Assembly: GCA_905372785.1 (NCBI GenBank)
Contig: CAJPQG010000010.1
Span: forward strand, 1 to 13,132
DNA: 13,132 bases
Source: Candidatus Saccharimonadota bacterium
GTDB taxonomy: Bacteria; Patescibacteriota; Saccharimonadia; Saccharimonadales; Saccharimonadaceae
Direction: 5' to 3'
Shown: positions 1 to 6,265 of the stretch, piece by piece
Numbering within the stretch: the stretch's first letter is position 1
Layout of the letters: each line of letters begins with the position of its first letter
The notes under the pieces: generated by a model
Databases searched by the model: none
What the model was told of the DNA's origin: nothing
The model's input: only the letters and a program-made list of their open reading frames with translations
Position numbers and translations under genes: made by a program

Positions 1-315
<315 letters not shown>

Positions 316-319
316 ATGT

Positions 320-361
320 CCTTATCTAGACATTTATCTTGTATAAATGGACTAGATAAGG
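320..361 (+). other. Long hairpin in the 23S-5S spacer, probable processing stem
   Basis: A nearly perfect stem-loop starts about 5 nt after the predicted 23S 3' end. CCTTATCTAG (320-329) pairs with CTAGATAAGG (352-361), and after a small internal loop CATTTAT (331-337) pairs with ATAAATG (343-349) around a 5-nt loop. No T-tract follows, so it is unlikely to be a terminator. Its position suggests an RNase III-type processing site or a barrier that defines the 23S 3' end. A second, weaker hairpin lies at 376-403. The role is inferred from position only. Confidence 0.6.
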
Positions 362-375
362 TAGACTTAACTAGT

Positions 376-403
376 AATTGGTGTGCACACGCATACCGCA
401 ATT
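376..403 (+). other. Second spacer hairpin between 23S and 5S
   Basis: AATTG (376-380) plus GTGTGC (381-386) pairs with GCATAC (391-396) plus CAATT (399-403), with one G-T pair, a 2-nt bulge and a 4-nt loop. It lies in the transcribed spacer, so it may take part in rRNA processing. No tRNA was found in the 23S-5S spacer. Confidence 0.4.
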
Positions 404-473
404 GTTAAATTATATACTGCACTGGCTATGCCGGACATCGAAGTAAGACATTATATATTAGTATAAGGTTTTG

Positions 474-583
474 CTTCGGTGCCCATGGCGAGGAGGAAAT
501 ACCTGTTACCATTCCGAACACAGAAGTCAAGCTCCTCAGCGGCGATTATACTGCGAAAGTGGGAAACTAGCACGGTGCCGAAT
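474..583 (+). rRNA. rrf: 5S ribosomal RNA
   Basis: This is a complete 5S rRNA of about 110 nt. The terminal helix pairs 475-483 with 574-582, allowing two G-T pairs. The conserved loop B/C segment CCATTCCGAACACAGAAGTC and the downstream GCGAAAGTGGGAAACTAGC are present. The gene follows 23S by about 160 nt in the normal order of a bacterial rRNA operon and is followed directly by an intrinsic terminator. The ends are set from the helix and may be off by one or two bases. Confidence 0.95.
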
Positions 584-586
584 TAT

Positions 587-622
587 AAAAAGACCTTCCG
601 AGCAGGAAGGTCTTTTTCTTTT
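587..622 (+). terminator. rRNA operon terminator
   Basis: A perfect 13-bp stem (AAAAAGACCTTCC at 587-599 with GGAAGGTCTTTTT at 605-617), a 5-nt loop and a T-rich tail form a strong rho-independent terminator 4 nt after 5S rRNA. Confidence 0.93.
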
Positions 623-1107
623 GTAGTAATAGCTGAGTGGCGGTAGGTAAAGAATCTGGCCTGCTGTGGGTGTTTCAGGCTAGGGGTACATTAGGCCAGG
701 CAGGCTTTTAGCTGCTGCTTAAATAAATAATATTTTTGATAGCTTGGCGAGCCTATAGAGCGATTCAGGCGTTTCTTAATCGTGCTCTGTGATAGTCTTC
801 AGGGCTTATATATTGTAAGGCAACGCTCATTCAGAGGATGAAGGAGGGCTGGCGGGCGGGCGTTAGAGAATGGTGCGCTTTTTATAGTTTTGAGATATTA
901 TGGCTGACGCACCTAAGCTTCTAATAGAAGAATAGTGATTTAGATGAAGTAGGTAGGTAGCGATATAGAGCCTGATGAGAGAAGCCCAGGCTATCTTATG
1001 CTATGGAAATAGGCGTCTTAGCCGCTTGTAGAAGGGTTTAGGGCCTAGTAAAGTAAATCAGATGGGTAGGATATAGGATACGTCATGTTGTCCTGCTGCT
1101 TGTAATG
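623..1107 (+). ncRNA. Gene-free, hairpin-rich region; candidate structured RNA
   Basis: No credible reading frame lies here on either strand. The plus strand contains several separate helices: 656-662 with 693-699 (CTGGCCT/AGGCCAG), 757-763 plus flanks with 778-788 (AGAGC-GATT against AATC-GT-GCTCT), 872-877 with 908-913 (GGTGCG/CGCACC), 918-922 with 926-930 (CTTCT/AGAAG), and 969-974 with 987-992 (AGCCTG/CAGGCT). It ends at a strong intrinsic terminator (1108-1141) that no protein gene needs. The trinucleotide TAG occurs about 25 times on the plus strand in 458 nt, against about 7 CTA. Hallmarks of RNase P RNA, tmRNA and SRP RNA were looked for and not found. No clear promoter was identified, so this is a candidate only. 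Confidence 0.35.
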
Positions 1108-1141
1108 AAAATAACCACAGCTTTTACGTTGTGGTTATTTT
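1108..1141 (+). terminator. Intrinsic terminator without an upstream protein gene
   Basis: A perfect 12-bp stem (AAAATAACCACA at 1108-1119 with TGTGGTTATTTT at 1130-1141) surrounds a 10-nt loop. A/T-rich flanks could let it act in both directions. The nearest upstream coding sequence is outside the window, so it should end a noncoding transcript or readthrough from the rRNA operon. Confidence 0.75.
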
Positions 1142-1338
1142 AGGTAACAGGTGAGATCGTCTAGATACAATAATATTGTGCGACTATAGTATAAAAAATT
1201 TAAGATAACCTGTTATAGTCTTTTGTGTCACCACACCCCTCAGAATATGGCTAATAGATAGAGACATGCTGGCCTGTCGTGCAGGCCCGTAGTGATGATA
1301 AAAACAGCCCCTCTCGCAGTTGGGGCTGTTTTGTTTTT
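1142..1338 (+). ncRNA. Candidate small structured RNA with possible pseudoknot
   Basis: About 200 nt between two terminators with no reading frame. TAACAGGT (1145-1152) is complementary to ACCTGTTA (1208-1215). GACTATA (1182-1188), inside that loop, is complementary to TATAGTC (1214-1220), just outside it. Trimmed by two bases, the two helices would form an H-type pseudoknot; untrimmed, they are alternatives. Further hairpins are ACAAT/ATTGT (1167-1179) and GGCCTG/CAGGCC (1271-1287), before the terminator at 1300-1338. It matches no RNA family I recognise. The promoter and 5' end are unknown. Confidence 0.35.
1300..1338 (+). terminator. Intrinsic terminator
   Basis: AAAACAGCCCC (1301-1311) pairs with GGGGCTGTTTT (1322-1332) over 11 bp with a 10-nt loop, followed by GTTTTT. 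It lies about 100 bp before the promoter of the next gene and so ends an RNA made from the noncoding region. Confidence 0.85.
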
Positions 1339-1437
1339 CATACTAGCTCACTAGGGTTAGCGAACTATCTTTATAATATACCATGGGGCGAATAATTGCA
1401 ATAATATAAATAAAATAAAATAATGTTTATGTAAATA

Positions 1438-1466
1438 TTGACAAAAACCATAAGCTATGTTAAATT
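1438..1466 (+). promoter_or_regulatory. Near-consensus sigma-70 promoter of the KGG-protein gene
   Basis: A perfect -35 TTGACA (1438-1443) is followed by a 17-bp spacer and -10 TAAATT (1461-1466), preceded by an extended -10 TG (1458-1459). The region upstream (about 1391-1437) is almost pure A/T, like an UP element. This is the strongest promoter in the window by sequence. Transcription should start near 1473. Confidence 0.8.
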
Positions 1467-1480
1467 ATAAACATACACAT

Positions 1481-1492
1481 ATCACATGTGAT
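1481..1492. promoter_or_regulatory. 12-bp perfect palindrome, possible operator
   Basis: ATCACATGTGAT is a perfect inverted repeat that begins about 8 nt after the predicted transcription start of the KGG-protein gene. This position suits a repressor operator; as RNA it could only form a tight hairpin. No cognate regulator is known from the window. Confidence 0.35.
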
Positions 1493-1549
1493 GTACCCCT
1501 GAAAAAACATTAAAAACGCTCCCATTTGGGTGGCAATGGAGGACGAAAA

Positions 1550-1762
1550 ATGGCTGGAACAAAGGCTGGCGGACTAAAAGCAAAACAAAAAAATCTAGAG
1601 CGAGACCCAAACTTTTACGCTCGGATTGGTGCAAAGGGTGGTAAGAATGGCCGAACTGGTGGATTCGCAGCAAATCCTGAGCTGGCACGTATTGCTGGCG
1701 CAAAGGGCGGACGCATTTCACGACGAGTGAAGAAAACTGAAGGAGTTGCAGCAGCGGCGTAA
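1550..1762 (+). CDS. Small KGG-repeat (con-10/stress-type) protein
   Basis: A 70-residue basic protein with two glycine/lysine repeats, ARIGAKGGKNG (residues 24-34) and ARIAGAKGGRI (47-56), separated by a GGFAANPEL linker. This pattern belongs to the KGG family of small stress-induced proteins (con-10/GsiB-like), whose molecular function is not well defined. There is no signal peptide or membrane segment, so it should be cytoplasmic; the basic tail (RRVKK) would suit nucleic-acid binding. The start at 1550 is chosen because GGAGGA (1538-1543) lies 6 nt upstream. An in-frame TTG at 1526 is upstream of that site and is rejected. The gene stands alone, with a very strong promoter and its own terminator, which suggests high expression. 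Confidence 0.88.
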   Translation: MAGTKAGGLKAKQKNLERDPNFYARIGAKGGKNGRTGGFAANPELARIAGAKGGRISRRVKKTEGVAAAA

Positions 1763-1776
1763 CTGTGAAAGCAACT

Positions 1777-1812
1777 AAAAAACCACATGAGTGATATGTC
1801 TCATGTGGTTTT
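1777..1812. terminator. Bidirectional terminator between convergent genes
   Basis: A perfect 13-bp stem (AAAACCACATGAG at 1779-1791 with CTCATGTGGTTTT at 1800-1812) has six A on its left side and four T on its right. It can therefore end the KGG gene on the plus strand and the HExxH gene on the minus strand, where the T-tract is longer. Confidence 0.88.
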
Positions 1813-1862
1813 AGCCTTATTGGTTATATGGTGAAGCGTCAGAAGGATGACACCTGGACATT

Positions 1863-2315
1863 CTAGGAGATGCGAACACGTTTAAGGCCGCAGACTCGAG
1901 CCTCGTTTACTCGCCAATGGGCAAGGCAAACCAGGCAGCGATAGGTATCTACAGTAGATTGAACACCGGTGTGCTGGCAGCGCGGGCATTGGCTGCGGGC
2001 ATACAGCCAGTCACGGTAGGAGTCGAGCGCTGCGGCAGCGGTTTCTTCGAGCTTTGGTATGAGTAGGTCTAGGCCACGGGCAAGTAGCATTGTTTGCTGC
2101 CAAGCACTTGCCTCAAGCTGCAATAGTTCTATGTCGCGTCGGTAGTGGCGGTGCCTCAGGAGTGCATGACTGATTTCGTGGAGCACAATAGCAGTGCTAT
2201 CGGCTTGGTCGATGTACACAATACGTTGTTCGCCATCCCAGCAGCTGCCTGTAGTGGTAGGCTGGAATGTAAGCTGGGGAAATCGTGACAAAATAGACTC
2301 GGTAGCAGAATTCAT
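1863..2315 (-). CDS. HExxH putative zinc peptidase with C-terminal zinc ribbon
   Basis: A 150-residue protein with a gluzincin-like motif: H46-E47-x2-H50 in VLHEISHALL, then a plausible third ligand E68 in LQLEASAW. This spacing and the following helix resemble ImmA/IrrE-type metallopeptidases. Residues 99-106 (SYRDWLYA) lead into a four-cysteine zinc ribbon (C110, C113, C127, C130). There is no signal peptide, so it is probably cytoplasmic. No HTH domain or antitoxin-like partner is adjacent, so a phage-repressor-cleaving role is not supported; the substrate is unknown. The start at 2315 is chosen because the promoter -10 (2335-2330) lies inside the longer frame from 2345. No Shine-Dalgarno sequence precedes it. 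It is divergent from the LPQTG gene. Confidence 0.8.
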   Translation of the reverse strand: MNSATESILSRFPQLTFQPTTTGSCWDGEQRIVYIDQADSTAIVLHEISHALLRHRHYRRDIELLQLEASAWQQTMLLARGLDLLIPKLEETAAAALDSYRDWLYARSQCPRCQHTGVQSTVDTYRCLVCLAHWRVNEARVCGLKRVRIS

Positions 2316-2329
2316 AATTATGTTGTTTA

Positions 2330-2338
2330 GTATAGCAC
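2330..2338 (-). promoter_or_regulatory. Extended -10 promoter of the HExxH gene
   Basis: Read on the minus strand, TGCTATACT ends 14 nt before the start codon at 2315. The extended TG compensates for the lack of a good -35. The predicted 5' leader is about 7-8 nt, too short for a Shine-Dalgarno sequence. Confidence 0.65.
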
Positions 2339-2380
2339 ATCGCATACGCGGTAAATGGCCAAATAAAGTGATTAAATTAC

Positions 2381-2409
2381 TTGAACATATGAGGGGTGAG
2401 GAGTATACT
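2381..2409 (+). promoter_or_regulatory. Promoter giving a leaderless mRNA for the LPQTG gene
   Basis: -35 TTGAAC (2381-2386), exactly 17 bp, then -10 TATACT (2404-2409). The ATG is at 2417, only 7 nt after the -10, so transcription should begin at or next to the start codon. Confidence 0.7.
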
Positions 2410-2416
2410 ATCTGAT

Positions 2417-2986
2417 ATGGATTACAGTACGCAGCGAAAGAAAAGTATGACGGTTTTTGCCGGAGTTGCCGCCATTTTTATGGTACTTAGTGTAGTATCG
2501 ATTAACTTTCTGGCACAACAGTTTAAGGGTAAACAGGCAAACACTAGCACCAGCACAGAACGGGTTGCAAAGGTACGCGAGGAAGAGCGTAAAGCTGCAA
2601 ACAGTGCTCAGGTAACAAAGGGTAGCACAGACCAGAAGCAGCAATCGCAGCAGAATGCTGAACAGAACAAGCAAGTTGCTACCGCAAATACTGCCAAATC
2701 AAATGAAGAGAAGCCAAAGACTGCTCCAACAGCTGCAACTAACAAAGCTACGGAGCCATCAAAGAAGACCAGCGAGCCAGCAAATCAAACAGCCGCTCCA
2801 GCAGCAAGCCAGGGCGAGACTACTATTAGCCACTCGCAGCCAGAAGGTCGTCCAGCTGCTGGTGCAGAAGCACTGCCGCAAACCGGTATGTTTGATATAA
2901 TTGCACCGCTATTAGTGCTGGCAGCTCTTATCGGATCGGGTGCGGTATATATCCGCTCATACCTCAAAAAAGAAGCGATCTTATAA
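2417..2986 (+). CDS. Bitopic surface protein with LPQTG sorting-like tail
   Basis: A 189-residue protein. A short basic N-terminus (QRKK) precedes a membrane segment at residues 12-32, either an uncleaved signal anchor or a signal peptide. Residues 35-150 are a low-complexity, hydrophilic spacer rich in Q, N, T, A, K and P, of the type that spans a cell wall. The tail is LPQTG (153-157), a hydrophobic segment (161-179) and basic residues (R180, K184, K185), the three parts of a sortase signal. No sortase gene is in the window. The start at 2417 is chosen because an upstream GTG frame start at 2396 lies between the -35 and -10. There is no Shine-Dalgarno sequence. The function beyond surface display is unknown. 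Confidence 0.82.
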   Translation: MDYSTQRKKSMTVFAGVAAIFMVLSVVSINFLAQQFKGKQANTSTSTERVAKVREEERKAANSAQVTKGSTDQKQQSQQNAEQNKQVATANTAKSNEEKPKTAPTAATNKATEPSKKTSEPANQTAAPAASQGETTISHSQPEGRPAAGAEALPQTGMFDIIAPLLVLAALIGSGAVYIRSYLKKEAIL

Positions 2987-3028
2987 CGCATTTCATTGCT
3001 GCGCTACTGCGCTTATATACGTTTGATA

Positions 3029-3066
3029 ACTGCCCCCAGATGTGATAGACTGGGGGTAGTGTTTGT
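3029..3066 (+). terminator. Terminator of the LPQTG gene
   Basis: ACTGCCCCCAG (3029-3039) pairs with CTGGGGGTAGT (3050-3060) with one G-T pair, followed by the T-rich GTTTGT. It lies about 40 nt after the stop codon. Confidence 0.75.
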
Positions 3067-3090
3067 GTAGTGATTTATCGCTACAGTACA

Positions 3091-3096
3091 TATAAT
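3091..3096 (+). promoter_or_regulatory. -10 element upstream of the S1 gene
   Basis: A perfect TATAAT lies 34 nt before the ATG at 3131 and downstream of the preceding terminator. No convincing -35 stands 16-18 bp upstream. The predicted leader is about 28 nt and carries a Shine-Dalgarno sequence (AAGGAG at 3110-3115). Confidence 0.55.
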
Positions 3097-3130
3097 ATCA
3101 ATAGTAAGGAAGGAGTCTAAGACTAGACTT

Positions 3131-4192
3131 ATGGCTAAAGCCACTATAACAATGGATGACCTGCTGGCTCAAGCAGGTGATGATGTGAAGCAACTAACCA
3201 CTGGTGAGACAATTGTCGGCCACGTGTTGTCTATTAAAAAACATGAAGTACTAATTGACTTGGGTGCCCGCGGCGTTGGGTATGTGCCACGTCGTGAAGT
3301 AAGCTTTTCTCGCAAGTATGATATCGGCGATGAAGTAACTGCGAGCATCGTAGACACAGAGCTTGACAATGGATTTGTACTTTTGAGCTTGAAGAAGGCT
3401 GCCAAGGACCGTGGTTGGAACGAAGTTGCTGCCAAGATGGAGTCAGGTGAAATTATTACCGTCACACCATACAGCGCAAACCGCGGCGGTCTGCTAGTAG
3501 AGTATGAAGGTGTTAACGGGTTCTTGCCAGTTTCACAGCTCTCTGCTGAAAACTACCCACGTGTCGGCTCAAGTGACAAAGATGAAATTCTGCAGCGCTT
3601 GAATGCACTAGTAAATAAAGAAATGAAAGTGCGTATCTTGGACGTTGACCGCAAGGCGAACAAGCTGATCTTCTCTGAAAAGGAAGCAGTTAAGGAAGGC
3701 ATTGCAGAGCGATTTGAACAGCTAAACGTTGGTGACACAGTGAAGGGCGTTGTTACTGGTGTGGTTGACTTTGGTGCCTTTGTAAACGTTGAGGGTATTG
3801 AAGGCTTGATTCACATTTCAGAGATCTCATGGGAGCGTGTGAACAGCCCAAGCGATTACGTGAAGGTTGGTGATGTCATCGAAGCAAAAATTATTGCTAT
3901 CGACAAGGAGCGCCTCAGCCTCAGTATCAAGCAGTTGACTGAAGACCCATGGCTAAGCGAAGCTGAGAAGTTCAGCAAGGGTGACACTGTAGAGGGCACC
4001 GTAACCCGTATTACACCGTTTGGTGCGTTTGTGCAGATTAGCCCAGCTGTGGAAGCGCTGGTGCACGTAAGCGAGCTGGGTGGTGACGGCACCGATCCAG
4101 AGAAGGTCTTTACATTGAACGAGCGCAAAGACTTTGTCGTGCTTGATATCGATAAGGACAACCGCAAGATCTCACTTAGTCTTGCAAAATAA
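3131..4192 (+). CDS. rpsA: S1 RNA-binding domain protein, ribosomal protein S1-like
   Basis: A 353-residue protein made of four S1 (OB-fold) domains at residues about 24-89, 105-186, 200-269 and 283-352. The third and fourth carry the classic pattern (VDFGAFVNVEGIEGLIHISE and PFGAFVQI...VHVSEL). E. coli S1 has six; four-domain forms are usual in Gram-positive and reduced genomes. S1 proteins bind mRNA on the 30S subunit and assist initiation. The gene is followed by a terminator and then infB, which supports a translation role. The likely Shine-Dalgarno AAGGAG ends 15 nt before the ATG, longer than usual; a 5-bp hairpin (3114-3118 with 3125-3129) could shorten this distance. No alternative start fits better. 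RpsA-like is the best name, but a general S1-domain RNA-binding protein cannot be excluded. Confidence 0.9.
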   Translation: MAKATITMDDLLAQAGDDVKQLTTGETIVGHVLSIKKHEVLIDLGARGVGYVPRREVSFSRKYDIGDEVTASIVDTELDNGFVLLSLKKAAKDRGWNEVAAKMESGEIITVTPYSANRGGLLVEYEGVNGFLPVSQLSAENYPRVGSSDKDEILQRLNALVNKEMKVRILDVDRKANKLIFSEKEAVKEGIAERFEQLNVGDTVKGVVTGVVDFGAFVNVEGIEGLIHISEISWERVNSPSDYVKVGDVIEAKIIAIDKERLSLSIKQLTEDPWLSEAEKFSKGDTVEGTVTRITPFGAFVQISPAVEALVHVSELGGDGTDPEKVFTLNERKDFVVLDIDKDNRKISLSLAK

Positions 4193-4206
4193 GACATCAC
4201 GGCAGT

Positions 4207-4248
4207 AAAAGCGGCACGTCTACGGCCTTGCGAGGCGGTGCCGCTTTT
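4207..4248 (+). terminator. Terminator after the S1 gene
   Basis: AAAAGCGGCAC (4207-4217) pairs with GTGCCGCTTTT (4238-4248) over 11 bp. The 20-nt loop contains a smaller hairpin (GCCT/AGGC). The T-tract is only four long, so readthrough into infB is possible. Confidence 0.7.
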
Positions 4249-4322
4249 GGCGTAAAAAGTGACAAAAGGAAGCACAATGATTCAATAAACTAAGTAGTAG
4301 CACCCGAGGTGGTGCACCAGAA

Positions 4323-6110
4323 ATGGGGCAAAATATGGCAGAAAAAAAAGTTATTATTTCCGATTCAATTACCGTCGGTGAACTGGCAGACACTCTGCAG
4401 TTATCGGTTACGTCGTTGATCGGTGAGTTGTTTAAAAATGGTATTGTGGCAACGATCAATCAGCGTATTGATTTTGAGACAGCTACGATTATCGTGGAAG
4501 AGCTTGGGATTGATGTTGACTTGCAGCAGCGCAGCGGCGGCGGCGACTCGACACAGGCGCGGCCAAAACATCAGATTGTAGGAGAAGGCGTTGAGCGCCC
4601 ACCCATTGTTGCGGTAATGGGGCATGTTGACCACGGTAAAACAAGCTTGCTCGATGCTATCTTAAACAAGAAAACGGTTGATCAAGAGGCTGGAGGGATT
4701 ACCCAGCACATTAGCGCCTACCAGGCAGAGCGCAACGGACGCAGTATTACTTTGCTAGATACCCCTGGGCACGAAGCATTTGCAGCGCTTCGTCAGCATG
4801 GTGCAGTGCTAACGGATGTTGTCATTATCGTAGTGGCAGCAGATGATGGCGTGAAGCCGCAAACGGTAGAGGCGATTCGGTTCGCACGGAATGCTAACGC
4901 CCGTATTATTGTTGCGATCAACAAGATGGACAAAGAAACGGCTAACCCGCAGCTAGTGAAGACGCAGCTGGCTAGTGAACATGGGCTTAACCCTGAAGAG
5001 TGGGGTGGTGACACCGTGATGGTGGAAGTAAGTGCAAAGAGTGGCCAAGGGCTTGATAAGCTTATGGATATGGTGCTGCTGGTGGCTGATATGGAAGAGC
5101 TTCGTGCAGACGAGAAAACTCCGGCTGAAGGGCTTGTGATTGAAGCGCATATGGAAACCGGCCGGGGCGCGGTTGTTGGGTTGCTTGTGGAGCATGGTAA
5201 ATTAACACCAGGTTCATATATAGTGGCTGGCTCGGTGTACGGTAAAGTTCGCACCATGCAAAACTTTAAGGGCGAACCATTGAAGGTAGCCGGTCCATCA
5301 ACGCCAGTAACGGTGACTGGATTTAAGGATGTGCCTCAGTTTGGTGAAGCCTTTTACTTAGTGAAGAATGAACGTCAAGCACGACAAAAAGCGGCACAAG
5401 CTAAGATTGATGCCGAAAGGCAGGCTGCTAGCACCAATATCACCGGCGCAGACCTGCTTAAGATGATGAACCAAAAGCACGACGCTAAAGACTTTAACGT
5501 TATCGTGCGCGCTGATGTACAAGGGTCGCTAACATCGGTTATTGATAGCCTGAAGCTGATTGAGACTGGCGGCGAAGTAACGTTGCGGGTTATTTCAAGC
5601 GGCATTGGTAATATTTCGGAAAATGATATTCGCTTGGCTGCTTCTGATGCAAATACGGTGATTTATGGATTTAATGTTGACTTGCCGCCAGCAGTTAAGC
5701 GGCTTGGTGCACGTGACAAGGTGCAGGTGCGGCTCTATACGATTATTTATGAGCTACTTGACGATGCGCGGCACAGCATGGAGGCTTTGTTGGCCCCAGA
5801 GGTAGTAGAGACCAAGCTAGGTAGCTTGACGATTAAAGGTGTGTTCCGCACCATGCGCGATGAGGTGATCGCCGGTGGTGAGGTAACGAGCGGCAAGGTA
5901 GCAGCTGGTATGCAGGCTCGTGTTTTGCGTAAGGGTCAGGAAATTGCCGAGGTAGAGGTGATTCGTGTACAACGCCAGCAGCAGGAGGCCAAAGAGGTCT
6001 TCGAGGGCGAAATGTGTGGCCTCAGCCTGCGCACTCATAAGAAAGTGCTCCTTGAGGAGGGCGATACTGTCGAATTCTTCAGCCGTGAAGTCGTGCAACG
6101 TACACTGTAG
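4323..6110 (+). CDS. infB: Translation initiation factor IF-2, compact form
   Basis: A 595-residue GTPase that brings fMet-tRNA to the 30S subunit and promotes subunit joining. An N-terminal IF2_N-like fold (residues about 9-65) and a short linker lead to the G domain: G1 GHVDHGKT (100-107), G2 GGITQH (124-129), G3 DTPGH (146-150), G4 NKMD (200-203), G5 SAK (237-239). Domains II-IV follow, ending in the conserved EGDTVEFF region. E. coli IF-2 is about 890 residues; the long variable N-terminal domains are missing here, as in many reduced genomes. GAGGTG (4306-4311) stands 11 nt before the ATG at 4323; a second in-frame ATG at 4335 is possible. The usual partners nusA and rbfA are not adjacent; rpsA precedes it instead. 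Confidence 0.97.
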   Translation: MGQNMAEKKVIISDSITVGELADTLQLSVTSLIGELFKNGIVATINQRIDFETATIIVEELGIDVDLQQRSGGGDSTQARPKHQIVGEGVERPPIVAVMGHVDHGKTSLLDAILNKKTVDQEAGGITQHISAYQAERNGRSITLLDTPGHEAFAALRQHGAVLTDVVIIVVAADDGVKPQTVEAIRFARNANARIIVAINKMDKETANPQLVKTQLASEHGLNPEEWGGDTVMVEVSAKSGQGLDKLMDMVLLVADMEELRADEKTPAEGLVIEAHMETGRGAVVGLLVEHGKLTPGSYIVAGSVYGKVRTMQNFKGEPLKVAGPSTPVTVTGFKDVPQFGEAFYLVKNERQARQKAAQAKIDAERQAASTNITGADLLKMMNQKHDAKDFNVIVRADVQGSLTSVIDSLKLIETGGEVTLRVISSGIGNISENDIRLAASDANTVIYGFNVDLPPAVKRLGARDKVQVRLYTIIYELLDDARHSMEALLAPEVVETKLGSLTIKGVFRTMRDEVIAGGEVTSGKVAAGMQARVLRKGQEIAEVEVIRVQRQQQEAKEVFEGEMCGLSLRTHKKVLLEEGDTVEFFSREVVQRTL

Positions 6111-6158
6111 TATTACAGGGTAACCAGCAGCTATTTTATTGATGGCAGCCGTGCGTAG

Positions 6159-6198
6159 ACAATGTGGCAGCAGAAGTGCTGCCGCGTTGTATTTTTGT
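6159..6198 (+). terminator. Strong terminator of infB
   Basis: A 14-bp stem pairs 6159-6172 with 6177-6190 around a GAAG tetraloop, with a 7-bp perfect core (GGCAGCA/TGCTGCC), followed by ATTTTTGT. It starts about 48 nt after the infB stop. Confidence 0.88.
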
Positions 6199-6215
6199 GT
6201 TAGTTATGGTAAAAT
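6187..6215 (+). promoter_or_regulatory. Promoter of the 890-aa protein gene
   Basis: -35 TTGTAT (6187-6192), 17-bp spacer, -10 TAAAAT (6210-6215) with extended TG (6207-6208). The -35 overlaps the 3' arm of the infB terminator. The leader would be about 44 nt and begin near a small hairpin (6217-6221 with 6230-6234). Confidence 0.6.
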
Positions 6216-6265
6216 TACTACCAATATTTGTAGTAGTAACTGATGAAAAACGAAAGAAAAAGATA

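Noticed and set aside
949..962. GGTAGGTAGGTAG short tandem repeat as a CRISPR or iteron array
   Set aside because: It has only about three 4-bp units without spacers; it is part of the TAG-rich composition.
623..1338. RNase P RNA, tmRNA or SRP RNA in the noncoding region
   Set aside because: The conserved RNase P CR-I/CR-V segments, the tRNA-like T-arm of tmRNA and the SRP GGAAGGAAGC-type loop were not seen on the strands examined by eye.
1482..1721. 79-aa minus-strand open frame
   Set aside because: It is antisense to the KGG-protein gene, which has a promoter, ribosome site and recognisable repeats.
2396..2416. GTG start for the LPQTG protein
   Set aside because: It lies between the -35 and -10 elements; the transcript starts later.
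1438..2986. Toxin-antitoxin or phage-repressor module built from the HExxH and KGG genes
   Set aside because: The genes are convergent, separately promoted and lack an HTH antitoxin or phage genes; there is nothing beyond the peptidase-like motif to support it.
6164..6265. Longer GTG start for the 890-aa protein, giving a hydrophobic N-terminus like a signal anchor
   Set aside because: This start lies inside the infB terminator hairpin and upstream of the predicted promoter, so it would not be on the transcript.
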